Notes: generated by a model not told the origin, from the letters alone. 64,000 nucleotides of DNA from JBEVJK01 sp963791325 (GCA_963791325.1 CAWBRU010000019.1:1-64000), one strand, 5' to 3'; shown: positions 17,555 through 27,097, counted from the stretch's first letter. Made by a program: numbers and translations.

Positions 17555-18345
17555 TGCAGGTATCCGCCTTGCTGACCGGGGGTGCGATGGATGAGCGCGC
17601 GGATTTCCTCGCGCAGCTCGACGAAGCGCCGTTCGGAGACGATCGGGCCGATATCGGCGTTGCTGGCGAAGCTGCGCACATAGTCGCAGTCGAATCGTGC
17701 GATGATCCGTCCCGGCCGCGGCGACATCACGAGGATCTTGGTGCCCAGCAGCAAGGCTTCCTCGATCGAGTGGGTGATAAACAGAACCTGCTTGCCGGTA
17801 TCGGCCCACAGCGACGCCAAGAGCTGCTGCATGGTCTCGCGGGTCAGGCTGTCGAGGGCGCCGAAAGGCTCGTCCATGAGCAGGATCTTCGGGTCGGTGG
17901 CAAGCGCCCGGGCAATGCCGACGCGCTGGCGCATGCCGCCCGAGAGTTCGTAGGGCGGCTTGTCCTCGAACCCGGCGAGCCCGACCTGCCGAAGCAGATC
18001 GCGGGCCCGTTCCCGCCGCTCCCGCCTGGCAACACCGCGGTACTTCAGCCCCAGCGCGACATTGTCCAGAACGCTCAGCCAGGGCAGCAGCGTGTCCTTT
18101 TGAAAGACCACGCCCCGGTCCCCGCCGGGACCCGAGATCGCGCAGCCGTCGAGCTTGATCGACCCGTGGGTAAGCGGCAGAAACCCTGCGATCGCGTTGA
18201 GCAGCGTCGACTTTCCGCAGCCTGACGCGCCGACCGCAACGACGATGGAGTTGGGCGGCATGTCCAACGAAACGCGATCGAGCGCCTGGACGAACTTGCC
18301 GTCGGAGGTCGGGTAGGCAACCGTGGCATCGGACACTTGCAGCAT
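17551..18345 (-). CDS. tauB: Taurine-type ABC transporter ATP-binding protein
   Basis: The 264-residue ATPase carries Walker A GASGCGKST (39-47), VVFQKDTLLPW, the signature LSGGMRQRVGIARAL, Walker B ILLMDEPFGALD and the switch LFITHSIEEALLL. It is the energising subunit for the TauA/TauC pair that flanks it. The gene starts 72 bp behind tauA and overlaps tauC by four bases. The 70-bp tauA-tauB spacer contains an AT-poor imperfect hairpin but no clear terminator. Confidence 0.88.
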   Translation of the reverse strand: MLQVSDATVAYPTSDGKFVQALDRVSLDMPPNSIVVAVGASGCGKSTLLNAIAGFLPLTHGSIKLDGCAISGPGGDRGVVFQKDTLLPWLSVLDNVALGLKYRGVARRERRERARDLLRQVGLAGFEDKPPYELSGGMRQRVGIARALATDPKILLMDEPFGALDSLTRETMQQLLASLWADTGKQVLFITHSIEEALLLGTKILVMSPRPGRIIARFDCDYVRSFASNADIGPIVSERRFVELREEIRALIHRTPGQQGGYLQ

Positions 18346-18417
18346 CGGATCCCCCTGCTTTCCGTGACCGCGTGGACCGTGATCGATCGACGGTCCACGC
18401 CCGCGCTCAAGCGCGGA

Positions 18418-19428
18418 TCAGTTTGAAAGCGACTTTGCGGCTTCGGCGAATTGCGGATCGACGAACTCGGCGTAGCCGTCCTTGACGGCCGTGATCTTGT
18501 GCTGATCTTTGAGGAAAGCGGCAGTGTCCGTGAGGATCTTGGCAACGCCGCTCTTCTCTCCGCCTCCCAGCCACTTTTCGGAGGTTTGCTCGTCCAGCGG
18601 AACCACGATCGTCGACTTGAGCTGCTCGGCATTCTCGGCGGGGGTACCGCCCTGCAGCTTGGCGATCAGCTTGGCGTTGTCGGAGTGAGGCCCCCAAGCG
18701 GACTTGTCCTGGCCGTAGGACTCGAAGTAGCCGTCCACCAGCCGCGTGTACTGGCTGACGAATTCGGGATGCGCCTTGGCGAATTCGCCGGTCGCGACCA
18801 AGGCGCTGAAGGTCGGCGCTCCGCGCTCGGCCACTTGGCCGGAGGTCAACAGAACCTTGCCGTCCTTCTTCAATTCCGCGAGCGCGGGATCCCAGACGAA
18901 GGCACCGTCGATGTCGCCTCGCTTCCAGGCGGCCACGATTTCGGGCTGAGGAATGGCAATCACCTGCGTTTCGCTCTCGCCGATGCCCTCCTGCTTGAGG
19001 ACGGCGAGCAATTGGTAGTGGTCGGTCGAGACGGGCGCGGCGGCAAGCTTCTTGCCCTTGAGGTCGGCCGGCGAGTTGATGTCGGGGCGGACCACCAAGG
19101 CTTCGCCGTCGCCGGCGACGAAGGAGATGTAGAACGCCTTGACGTCGATGCCCCGGCTCACCGCAGCGGCGAAGGGGCTCGATCCGACGTCGCCGATCTG
19201 CACGTCTCCGGAGGCAATGGCCGCGAAGATGTCGGCCCCGGAATTGAACCGTCGGAATTCGATGTCCCAACCGGTCTTTTTGGCGATGTCGCCATTGGCG
19301 ATGCCAACGAAGTATGGAACGGCGCCGGTCTGATAGGCGATGACGACCTTTTTCTCATCGGCGGCATGTGCCGCCAGGGAGAGTGTCGCCAGGGTCAGAC
19401 CTGCAAGGGCGGCAAGCAATGTGCGCAT
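18418..19428 (-). CDS. tauA: Taurine-type ABC transporter substrate-binding protein
   Basis: The 336-residue periplasmic protein has a Sec signal (MRTLLAALAGLTLATLSLAAHAA). The mature part follows TauA closely: VVIAYQTGAVPYFVG, FRRFNSGADIFAAIASGDVQIGDV, SSPFAAAVSRGIDVKAF, and EIVAAWKRGDIDGAFVWDP. AAGGA lies nine bases before the ATG at 19428. Taurine is the likely ligand from family resemblance, though related sulfonates cannot be excluded. The shared 17-bp palindrome lies 65 bp upstream, so expression probably follows sulfur status. Confidence 0.87.
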   Translation of the reverse strand: MRTLLAALAGLTLATLSLAAHAADEKKVVIAYQTGAVPYFVGIANGDIAKKTGWDIEFRRFNSGADIFAAIASGDVQIGDVGSSPFAAAVSRGIDVKAFYISFVAGDGEALVVRPDINSPADLKGKKLAAAPVSTDHYQLLAVLKQEGIGESETQVIAIPQPEIVAAWKRGDIDGAFVWDPALAELKKDGKVLLTSGQVAERGAPTFSALVATGEFAKAHPEFVSQYTRLVDGYFESYGQDKSAWGPHSDNAKLIAKLQGGTPAENAEQLKSTIVVPLDEQTSEKWLGGGEKSGVAKILTDTAAFLKDQHKITAVKDGYAEFVDPQFAEAAKSLSN

Positions 19429-19492
19429 CGCGTTTGATCCTTGTTTCCCTGCCAAGCCGGCGCGAAGGTGCCGCATTGGCCGGGATCCAATA

Positions 19493-19509
19493 TCTACTAA
19501 TTTGGTAGA
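19493..19509 (-). promoter_or_regulatory. Putative sulfur-regulon operator, copy B
   Basis: On the minus strand this reads TCTACCAAATTAGTAGA, with matching TCTAC and GTAGA-like arms, 65 bp before the tauA start codon. It is one of three related sites, each upstream of an organosulfur operon. Its position fits an operator or activator site near the promoter. Confidence 0.6.
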
Positions 19510-19587
19510 CATTACCCAGGAATGAGATTCCGATTTGCGCCGCCAGCTGAAACAAACCGTCTCCGGCGCTTCCGTATGGCCACGCCG

Positions 19588-20432
19588 TCAGACCTCGTCG
19601 AGGATGCGCGCCTGCAGGGCGACGGCCGAAGTGTCGGCGGCCTCGCGCCGCGGCCGCGGAAGATCGACCGGCATGTCGAGCGCGATGCCGCCGTCGCGGA
19701 TCACGATCACCCGATCGGCGAGCGCCACTGCCTCTGCGACGTCGTGGGTGATGAGGACTGTCGGTGAAGCCGTGCTCGCGCCAGATGCGCTCGAGCAGGC
19801 GGTGCATCTCCATGCGCGTCAGCGCGTCGAGCGCGCCGAACGGCTCGTCGAGCAGCAGCACGCCGGGCCGGCTCACCAGGGCACGGGCCAGGGCGACACG
19901 CTGGCTCTGACCGCCGGACAGCACCGCAGGCCAGTCATTGGCCCGGTCGGCAAGCCCGACATCGGCCAGCGCTGCCGCGGCGGTCTCGCGCCAGCCTTCG
20001 GGCTGCGCGCGATGCCGACATTGCCGAGCACGCGCTGCCAGGGAAGCAGCCTGCGCGTCCTGGAACAGCAGCCGCACGTTCGGCTGCAGCGACTGCACCG
20101 GCGAGCGCCGCCGATCGAGATCGTGCCGCTCGCTCGGCCGGTCGAGCCCGGCGATCAGGCGCAGCAGCGTGGACTTGCCGCAGCCGGAGCGCCCGACGAT
20201 CGCCAGCAGCTGCCCGGCCGGGATCGTCAGCCCGATATCGGACAGCACCTGTCCGCGCGCCGAACGATTTCGACAGCTGCCGATCAGCACGGCCTGCGCC
20301 GACCGGCATCCGCTCGGCGCGTTTGGCGTGGCCAGGGCTCGCGGACCGTCGCGGGATCCGCCGGAGCGGCAACCAACTCCGCAATCGCTTCGCCGTTCAG
20401 CGCAGGCGCCGTGCAGTCGCAGCTTCTCTCAC
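19588..20432 (-). pseudogene. ssuB: Aliphatic sulfonate ABC transporter ATP-binding protein, frameshifted
   Basis: The coding trace runs from a GTG at 20432 overlapping the permease stop (GTGA) to the TGA at 19588. Recognisable parts are QLSKSFGART, VLSDIGLTIPAGQLLAIVGRSGCGKSTLLRLIAGLDRP (Walker A in the middle), AVLSGGQSQRVALARALVS, VLLLDEPFGALDALTRMEM, LITHDVAEAVALADRV and a closing ALQARILDEV. They lie in three frames, with about five indels in 845 bp. It is the last gene of the ssuA-ssuD-ssuC-ssuB operon. Confidence 0.72.
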
Positions 20433-21251
20433 GCGGTGACTTCGCCTGCCGGCGACGCTTGGTAGGCTGGGTGCCAGGCCAGCGCCCGCTTCTCGATCAG
20501 CCGGGTGATCGCGTCGGCGAGCTTGCCGAGCAGCGCGTAGACGATGATGCCGAGCACGACGATGTCGGTCTGCAGGAATTCGCGCGCGTTCATCGTCATG
20601 TAGCCGATGCCCGACGAGGCGGAGATCGTCTCGGCGACGATCAAGGTGAGCCACATGATCCCGAGCGAGAAGCGCAGTCCCGACCAGGATCGACGGCAAC
20701 GCGCCGGGCAGGATCACGCGCCGGAACAGGGCGAAGCGGCCGAGCCCGTAGACCCGCGCCATCTCGATCAGCCTGGCGATCGACGGTGCGGATGCCGTGG
20801 AAGGTGTTGAGGTAGAGCGGAAAGGCGGTGCCGATCGCCACCAGGAAAATCTTCGCCTCCTCGCCGATCCCGAACCACAGGATGACGAGCGGGATGATGG
20901 CGAGATGCGGCACGTTGCGCAGCATCTGCATGGAGGAGTCGAACACCGTCTCGACCGGTCGCGAGATGCCCGCGAGAATGCCGAGCACGAAGCCGATGCC
21001 GCCGCCGATGACCAGGCCCTTCAGCGCCCGTTCGGTCGAGATCGCGGCATGGGTGAGCAGCGTGCCGTTGCGGAGGTTCTCCCAGAAGGCGACGGCGACC
21101 GCGCTCGGCGCCGGCAGCAGGCGGGTCGACAGCCAGCCCGCTGCGCGAGGCGATCTCCCAGACGAGCACCAGAGCGATCGGCAGCGCCCAGGACGCCAGC
21201 AGCGAGCGCTGTAGCCGCACCGGCCCTGGAAGCTGCGATCCGGCCCGCCAT
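20429..21251 (-). pseudogene. ssuC: Aliphatic sulfonate ABC transporter permease, frameshifted
   Basis: From the ATG at 21251 the traces LQRSLLASWALPIALVLVWE, GGIGFVLGILAGISRPVETV, MLRNVPHLAIIPLVILWFGI, RVYGLGRFALFRRVILPGAL and GIGYMTMNAREFLQTDIVVL give a complete SsuC of about 270 residues. At least four frame changes occur, near 21215, 21140, 20780 and 20680. The ATG follows the ssuD stop by two bases and the stop overlaps the ssuB start, as expected in an intact operon. Confidence 0.72.
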
Positions 21252-21253
21252 GG

Positions 21254-22436
21254 TCAGGATGCCTTTCTCGCGGCCGGCCGGATCTCGTTGGCAATCGTCT
21301 CGCCGAACGGGCCGGTGTTGACCGAAAGCGTCTGTCCGCTCCGGCGCATGGCCTAGCGGCAGCAGCGGGAAGACGAGCTCGGCGAAGCGATAGGCTTCCT
21401 CGAGATGCGGGTAGCCGGACAGGATGAACGTGTCGATGCCGATCGACCGGTACTCCTCCATCCGGGCCGCGACCTCCTCGGGCGAACCGACGAGCGCGGT
21501 TCCGGCGCCGCCGCGCACCAGCCCGACGCCCGCCCACAGGTTCGGGCTGACGACGAGCTTGTCGCGCCGGCCGCCATGCAGCGCGCTCATCCGGCTCTGC
21601 CCGACCGAATCCATGCGCGCGAACACGCTCTGCGCCTTGGCGATCGTCTCATCGTCGAGATGCGCGATCAGCCGGTCGGCCGCCGCCCATGCTTCTTCCG
21701 ACGTTTCGCGCACGATGACGTGCAGCCGGATGCCGAAGCTCAGCGTGCGGCCCGTGCTTGCGCGGCGGCCGCGCTTGACCTTGGCGATCTTCTCGGCGAC
21801 CAGCGCCGGCGGCTCGCCCCAGGTCAGGTACTTGTCGACGGTCTCGGCAGCGACGTCGATCCCTTCCTCGGACGACCCGCCGAAATAGAGCGGCGGATGC
21901 GGCGCCTGCACCGGCGGGAACAGCAGCTGCCCGCCTTCGAGGCGAATGTGCTTGCCTGCCGTCGTCGACCGTCTCGCCGGCGAGCAGCGCCTTGTAGGCG
22001 TGCAGGAATTCGCGGGTGATCTCGTAGCGGTCGGCATGGCTGAAGAAAATGCCGTCGCCCTTGTTCTCGACCGGGTCGCCGCCGGTCACGACGTTGATCA
22101 GCAGGCGCCCGCCCGACAGACGGTCGAGCGTCGCGGTCATGCGCGCGGCAACCGTCGGCGGCTGCAGCCCTGGCCTGACCGCCACCAGGAAACTGCAGCC
22201 GCTCGGTCGAGGTCAGCATCGCCGAGGCGACGATCCAGGAATCCTCGCAGCTCCTTCCGGTCGGCAACAGCACGCCGTAGTAGCCGAGCTGATCGGCGGC
22301 CTGCGCGATCTGCCTGAGATAGGGCAGGTCGGTGGCGCGGCCGCCGACTGCCGTGCCGAGATACCTGCCGTCCCCATGGGTCGGCAGAAACCACAGCACA
22401 TTGACGCGTTCGGGGACGAGGCTCGGCGGTGCTCAC
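21254..22436 (-). pseudogene. ssuD: FMNH2-dependent alkanesulfonate monooxygenase, frameshifted
   Basis: A GTG at 22436 overlapping the ssuA stop gives STAEPRP. One extra base in the run at 22412-22415 then breaks the frame, and the reading resumes as VLWFLPTHGDGRYLGT, the classic SsuD N-terminus. Further segments are PPTVAARMTATLDRLSGGRL, VTGGDPVENKGDGIFF, PLYFGGSSEEGIDVAAE, YLTWGEPPALVAEKI and SGQTLSVNTGPFGETIANEI. The stop is at 21254. About five indels in total. SsuD cleaves C2-C10 alkanesulfonates to aldehyde and sulfite using FMNH2 from SsuE. All core motifs are retained. Confidence 0.8.
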
Positions 22437-23388
22437 GACTGCGGCTTCTTCACGGCTTCGGCAATCTGGATCGCGGTGCGGGATCAGGCCGAGCTTGCAA
22501 GAACACGTCGGCGATCTTCTGCTGCGCGGCGACGACATCCGGCGAGATCGGCTTCACGCCATATTGCTGGCGCTGCGACGGCGATCTTGAGCACATCCTC
22601 GGGAATGCCGAGCGCCGGCGCGAACTGCTCGGCGACGTCGTCGCTGTTTGCCGTTGATCCAGGTGTCGATCTCGTCGAGCGAGCCGATGATGGTGTCGAC
22701 CACGTCGGGATGCGCGTGTCGAGGAAGTCGCGCGAGGCGAGATAGAATTCGTGGTTGTCGACCAGACCGTTGCCGTTGGCGAGCTGGCGCGCTCCGGTCG
22801 CTACCTCGGCCGCCGACAGGAACGGCTCCCAGATCACCCAGGCGTCGACCGCGCCCTTCTCGAACGCAGCCCGGGCATCGGCCGGCGGCAGGAACGAGAC
22901 TTGCACGTCGGAATAGGCGACGCCCGCCTTTTCCAGGGCCTTGACCAGAAGATAGTGGACGTTCGAGCCCTTGTTCAGCGCGACGTTCTTGCCCTTGAGG
23001 TCGGCGACGCTCTTCAGCGGACTGTCCTTGGGCACCAGGATCGCCTCTGCCTCGGGTGCGGGCGGCTCGTAGCCGACATAGACGAGCGGCGCTCCGGCGG
23101 CCTGCGCGAAGATCGGCGGCGCCTCGCCGGTCGTGCCGAAATCGATCGAACCGACATTGAGCGCCTCGAGCAGCTGCGGACCGGCCGGGAACTCCGTCCA
23201 CTCGACCGTGTAGCCCTGGGCTTGAGCTTTTCCTCGAGCAGGCCCTTGGTCTTCAGAAGGATCAGCGTGCCGTATTTCTGGAAGCCGATGCGGACGACCT
23301 TGTCCTCGGCGTGGCCGGCGGCGACGGTGGCCATTGCGATCGATCCGGCAAGCGCCAGCTTGGCCAGGCTGCGTATCAAGGTTCTCAT
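22433..23388 (-). pseudogene. ssuA: Aliphatic sulfonate-binding periplasmic protein, frameshifted
   Basis: The ATG at 23388 has GGGAGGA upstream and starts a Sec signal (RSLAKLALAGSIAMATVAAGHA). VVRIGFQKYGTLILLKTKG follows, and after one indel near 23222 GYTVEWTEFPAGPQLLEALN. Then come VGSIDFGTTGEAPPIFAQAA, NVALNKGSNVHYLLVKALEK and FLPPADARAAFEKGAVDAWV. Two or three more indels lie near 22705-22655 and 22570, and the C-terminus is KIAEAVKKPQS. It is a standard SsuA of about 318 residues and is first in its operon, with an operator-like palindrome 132 bp upstream. Confidence 0.78.
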
Positions 23389-23519
23389 TGCGGGAAGTCC
23401 TCCCTGCTCGTAGGCGGGTTTGATCCGGATGCGCCGGCGGCTCGAGGCTGGACGGCATCGCAGTTCGGCGGCCGATGTCACGCAGCGTATCGGGGCCAAA
23501 TCGCGCTCTCAAAGAAAAT

Positions 23520-23536
23520 TCTACTAATCTTATAGA
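23520..23536 (-). promoter_or_regulatory. Putative sulfur-regulon operator, copy C
   Basis: On the minus strand this reads TCTATAAGATTAGTAGA, 132 bp upstream of ssuA. It shares 13 of 17 positions with copy B and the same TCTA-N9-TAGA frame. It stands in an AT-rich patch of the 293-bp gap before the divergent hydroxylase gene. No other feature was recognised in this gap. Confidence 0.6.
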
Positions 23537-23681
23537 CTGAGAGGGTATTTGCGGACCGCCATGTCCCGTGGCGTAAACCGTGACTTTCAACCCCCGATCC
23601 TCTAATCTCCGACGACTCGGAGAGGCTTGGCGCCTGCCGATGAGAGATGGGCGATTCCACGTTCAGCACTCAGGTATTCTG

Positions 23682-24527
23682 ATGAAACAAGCTCGGAAGT
23701 TTGCCCGCAAGGCGGTGTTGGCCGTGCTGGCGCTGGCGGCGCTCCTCTACACGGTGCCGCTGCTTACGGCGTTTTATCTGTGCACGGGGCTGATCGACGT
23801 GCTGCGCAACACGCGACGCGACGCGATGGTGTTCGAGCGCTACTTTCTCGGCAATGGCATCCCGACTTGGCTGCTGTCGCCGTTCAACCTGCTGATCGAC
23901 CTCTTCTCCTACCGCAACCCCGGGATCTACAGGCTCGAAGATCTGCCGCCGGCATGGCGCAGCGAAGTCGAGACGGTGCTCGACACCTTTAAAGCCCGCA
24001 AGGCCGAAATCATCGGCGACGTCGACCGGGTGTTCGAAGCCGGGCGGCGCGGCATGTATGTGTTCAAGTGGTACGGCAAGGAGAACGACCACAGCATCGG
24101 TGAGTTCAAGCGGCCGTTCACCTATGTGCGCACCATCGCCGTCTCCGTGTTCTCGGGGCGCGAGGCGACGTCGTTCCATTACGGGCCGCTCAGGCTGACG
24201 CTCCGGGTGCTCTACAATCTGTCGCCGGTGCGGTCGGATGCCATCTTCATCGAATGCGGCAACCGCCGGCACTATTGGCACGACGACCCGCTGTTCATTT
24301 TCGACGACACGCTGATCCACCGCTCGGTCAACGAATACGACGCGCGCCGCTACTGCGTATTCATGGACATCATCCGGCCGACGCCGTTCCCGCGCCTGCT
24401 TTCCGCGCTGGTCGCCGGCGTCGCTGTCGCGGCAGAAAAGATCAACTCGATCTTCTACAAGCACTGGAAGATGCTGCGGCCGGCGGCGAAGCCGCCGCTC
24501 GAACCGGCCGAAGCCGGAAAGCGCTGA
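23682..24527 (+). CDS. Membrane-anchored aspartyl/asparaginyl beta-hydroxylase family protein (LpxO-like)
   Basis: The ATG at 23682 (MKQARKFARKAV) is preferred because it leads straight into a membrane segment (about residues 10-32). The 281-residue protein continues with a cytoplasmic Asp_Arg_Hydrox domain. Its signature is FIFDDTLIHRSVNEYDARR with CVFMDIIRPTPFPR downstream, and GPLRLTLRVLYNL carries the preceding strand. A C-terminal segment (LLSALVAGVAVAAEKI) may also touch the membrane. LpxO enzymes hydroxylate lipid A acyl chains using Fe(II) and 2-oxoglutarate; that substrate is inferred from family resemblance only. It is divergent from ssuA and convergent with thrS. Confidence 0.75.
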   Translation: MKQARKFARKAVLAVLALAALLYTVPLLTAFYLCTGLIDVLRNTRRDAMVFERYFLGNGIPTWLLSPFNLLIDLFSYRNPGIYRLEDLPPAWRSEVETVLDTFKARKAEIIGDVDRVFEAGRRGMYVFKWYGKENDHSIGEFKRPFTYVRTIAVSVFSGREATSFHYGPLRLTLRVLYNLSPVRSDAIFIECGNRRHYWHDDPLFIFDDTLIHRSVNEYDARRYCVFMDIIRPTPFPRLLSALVAGVAVAAEKINSIFYKHWKMLRPAAKPPLEPAEAGKR

Positions 24528-24535
24528 TGACGGCA

Positions 24536-24551
24536 GGGCCCAATCGGGCCC
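24536..24551. terminator. GC hairpin between convergent genes
   Basis: GGGCCC-AATC-GGGCCC forms a perfect six-base stem with a four-base loop in the 52-bp gap between the hydroxylase and thrS stops. There is no T-run, so it is at most a weak bidirectional transcription block. Confidence 0.3.
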
Positions 24552-24579
24552 CACCCCGCAAACAGAACCGACGGCTGCG

Positions 24580-26556
24580 TCAGGCGGCCTGCCGGGCGCG
24601 GCGCAAGTCGGGCGGCAGCGCTTCGTCGGCCAGCCTGGCGACCGCCTCGGAGAGCGGCAGCGACTGCTGGTCACGCGTGCCGAGCCGGCGCAGATTGACC
24701 GTGCCCTCCTCGGCCTCGCGCCGCCCGCAGACCAGGATGACCGGCACCTTGGTCAGGCTGTGCTCGCGCACCTTGTAGTTGATCTTCTCGTTGCGCAGGT
24801 CGGCCGCGACCGACAGGCCGGCGGCCTTGAGCGCCGCGGCGACCTGCGCGGCGTAGCCGTCCGCATCGGACGTGATCGTCGCCACCACGACCTGCAGCGG
24901 CGCAAACCACAGCGGGAAGTGCCCGGCATAGTTCTCGATCAGGATGCCGAGAAACCGCTCCATCGAGCCGCAGATCGCCCGGTGGACCATGACCGGCTGG
25001 CGCTTTTCCGAGTCGCTGCCGATATAGAACGTGCCGAACCGCTCCGGCAGATTGAAATCGACCTGAGTGGTGCCGCACTGCCACTCGCGGCCGATCGCGT
25101 CGCGCAGCACATATTCGAATTTCGGGCCGTAGAACGTCCCCTCGCCCGGATTGATGCCGGTCTTGATGCGATTGCCGGACTGTGCCGCGATCTTGCCCAG
25201 GATGCGGGTCAGGACCTCCTCGGCATGGTCCCACATCGCGTCGGTGCCGACGCGTTTGTCGGGCCGGGTGGCGAGCTTCAGCGTGATCTCCTCGAAGCCG
25301 AAATCAGCGTAGGTGGTGAGGATCAGGTCGTTGATCTTCAGGCATTCCTCAGCCAGCTGCTCCTCGGTGCAGAAGATGTGCGCATCGTCCTGGGTAAAGC
25401 CGCGCACCCGCATCAGCCCATGCAGCGCGCCGGACGGCTCGTAGCGGTGAACGGCGCCAAATTCTGCAAGCCTGATAGGCAGATCGCGGTATGATTTCAG
25501 GCCGTGCTTGAAGATCTGGACGTGGCCTGGACAGTTCATCGGCTTCAGCGCGAAAACGCGGTCGTCGTCGAGATCGTCGGCCGCCACCTGCACCTTGAAC
25601 ATGTTTTCCTTGTACCAGCCCCAGTGGCCGGAGGTCTCCCACAGCGACTTGTCGAGCACCTGCGGCGCGTTGACCTCCTGATAGGCATGCTCGTCGAGCC
25701 GGCGGCGCATGTAGCTGACCAGGTTCTGGAACATCTTCCAGCCCTTGGCGTGCCAGAAGACCACGCCCGGGCCATCCTCCTGGAAGTGGAAGAGGTCCAT
25801 CTCGCGGCCGAGCCGCCGATGATCGCGCCGCTCGGCCTCCTCGAGCAGGGTCAGATAGGCGTCGAGCTCCGTTTGGTCGGCCCAGGCGGTACCGTAGATG
25901 CGGGTGAGCATCGGATTGTTGCTGTCGCCGCGCCAATAGGCGCCGGCGACCTTCATCAGCTTGAAGGCGTTGCCGATCTGTCCGGTCGAGGCCATGTGCG
26001 GGCCGCGGCAGAGGTCGAACCAGTCACCCTGGGCGTAGATCTTGAGCTCCTGGTCCGCCGGGATGGCGTCGATCAGCTCGACCTTGTAGGCCTCGCCCTT
26101 ATCGCGGAAGACCTGACGGGCGCGCTCCCGCGGCCAGACCTCCTTGGTGAAGGGCCGGTTGCGGGCGATGATCTCGCGCATCTTCGTCTCGATCACCGGA
26201 AAATCCTCCGGCGTGAACGGCTCGTTGCGGGCAAAATCGTAGTAGAAGCCGTTGTCGATCACCGGCCCGATGGTGACCTGGGTGCCCGGCCAAAGCTCCT
26301 GCACCGCCTCGGCAAGCACATGGGCAGCGTCATGGCGGATCAGCTCCAGCGCCCGAGGATCGTCGCGGGTGATGATCTCGATCTTGCCGGCGCTGCCGAC
26401 CGGGTCGGCGAGGTCGCGCAGCATCCCGTCATGGGCATAGGCGACGGCCTTCTTGGCGAGCGAGGTCGAGATCCCGCGCGCCAGCGCGGCGCCGGTGGTC
26501 GACTGATCGACCTGGCGCACGGAACCGTCGGGAAATGTGAGGGAAACATCGGGCAT
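24580..26556 (-). CDS. thrS: Threonine--tRNA ligase
   Basis: The 658-residue enzyme shows all four domains: an N-terminal TGS domain (1-63), the editing domain with His75 and His79 in the RHDAAHVL motif, the class II catalytic core and the anticodon-binding domain from about residue 555. The zinc-binding cysteine is in MNCPGH and the zinc histidines in DDAHIF and MVHRAI. Motif 2 reads RYEPSGALHGLMRVRGFTQD and motif 3 GSMERFLGILIE. GGAGAG precedes the ATG. It charges tRNA-Thr and is the clearest housekeeping gene in the window. No leader element was recognised. Confidence 0.98.
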   Translation of the reverse strand: MPDVSLTFPDGSVRQVDQSTTGAALARGISTSLAKKAVAYAHDGMLRDLADPVGSAGKIEIITRDDPRALELIRHDAAHVLAEAVQELWPGTQVTIGPVIDNGFYYDFARNEPFTPEDFPVIETKMREIIARNRPFTKEVWPRERARQVFRDKGEAYKVELIDAIPADQELKIYAQGDWFDLCRGPHMASTGQIGNAFKLMKVAGAYWRGDSNNPMLTRIYGTAWADQTELDAYLTLLEEAERRDHRRLGREMDLFHFQEDGPGVVFWHAKGWKMFQNLVSYMRRRLDEHAYQEVNAPQVLDKSLWETSGHWGWYKENMFKVQVAADDLDDDRVFALKPMNCPGHVQIFKHGLKSYRDLPIRLAEFGAVHRYEPSGALHGLMRVRGFTQDDAHIFCTEEQLAEECLKINDLILTTYADFGFEEITLKLATRPDKRVGTDAMWDHAEEVLTRILGKIAAQSGNRIKTGINPGEGTFYGPKFEYVLRDAIGREWQCGTTQVDFNLPERFGTFYIGSDSEKRQPVMVHRAICGSMERFLGILIENYAGHFPLWFAPLQVVVATITSDADGYAAQVAAALKAAGLSVAADLRNEKINYKVREHSLTKVPVILVCGRREAEEGTVNLRRLGTRDQQSLPLSEAVARLADEALPPDLRRARQAA

Positions 26557-26675
26557 GGCAGGCTCTCCTATCCAGTCCCGCTAACGAGCGCGGGTGGTGT
26601 CTGTCGCGCGGCAAGGCGCGGCGCCCGCATGTAGCGCCAGCCGGCTGCGCCGTAAAGCCTGCCGCTCTGCCAAGC

Positions 26676-27044
26676 TCAGCCTGCCCGGCTTCGCCCGGCT
26701 TGCCAGAGCCGCCATGGCGCGAGCCGGGCAAGACCGGGCCCGAGCCGCTCGGGCACCGGGTCGAAGCCATGGCTGCCGCCGGGCCCGCAGCGCAGGACCC
26801 GGAAGAGCGCCAGCCAGCCGCCCGGCCAGAGGCCGTGCCGGGCGATCGCCTCGTAGCCGTATTCGGAACAGGTCGGCAGGTGCCGGCAATGGTTGCCGAC
26901 GAAGCCCGAGAGCGTCAGCTGGTAGACCCGGATCAATCCCGTGCCGGCAAGCCGGCCCGGCGTTGCCGGCCAGGCGCCGCCGAAATTGCGGCGGCGGCTG
27001 TGAACTCGGCTGCAGCCCGGCCCGTGCTGGTCATCATCCTGCAT
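26676..27044 (-). CDS. yidD: Membrane protein insertion efficiency factor
   Basis: The 122-residue protein contains the YidD signature: an amphipathic IRVYQLTLSGFVGNHCRHLP helix, TCSEYGYEAIARHGLWPGG and RCGPGGSHGFDPVP. YidD assists YidC-dependent insertion of inner-membrane proteins. Both ends extend beyond the usual 70-85 residues. The basic N-terminal extension could mean a later start, since the core begins near residue 35. It lies upstream of thrS on the same strand with a 119-bp gap. Confidence 0.85.
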   Translation of the reverse strand: MQDDDQHGPGCSRVHSRRRNFGGAWPATPGRLAGTGLIRVYQLTLSGFVGNHCRHLPTCSEYGYEAIARHGLWPGGWLALFRVLRCGPGGSHGFDPVPERLGPGLARLAPWRLWQAGRSRAG

Positions 27045-27097
27045 CGGCCTTAGATGCGCCTCGACACAGCCGACGACAAGCGCCTCGGCGCAGACGA

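Noticed and set aside
8951..23388. Programmed ribosomal frameshifting as the explanation for the split transporter genes
   Set aside because: Indels go in both directions, occur several times per gene and show no slippery heptamer plus hairpin arrangement.
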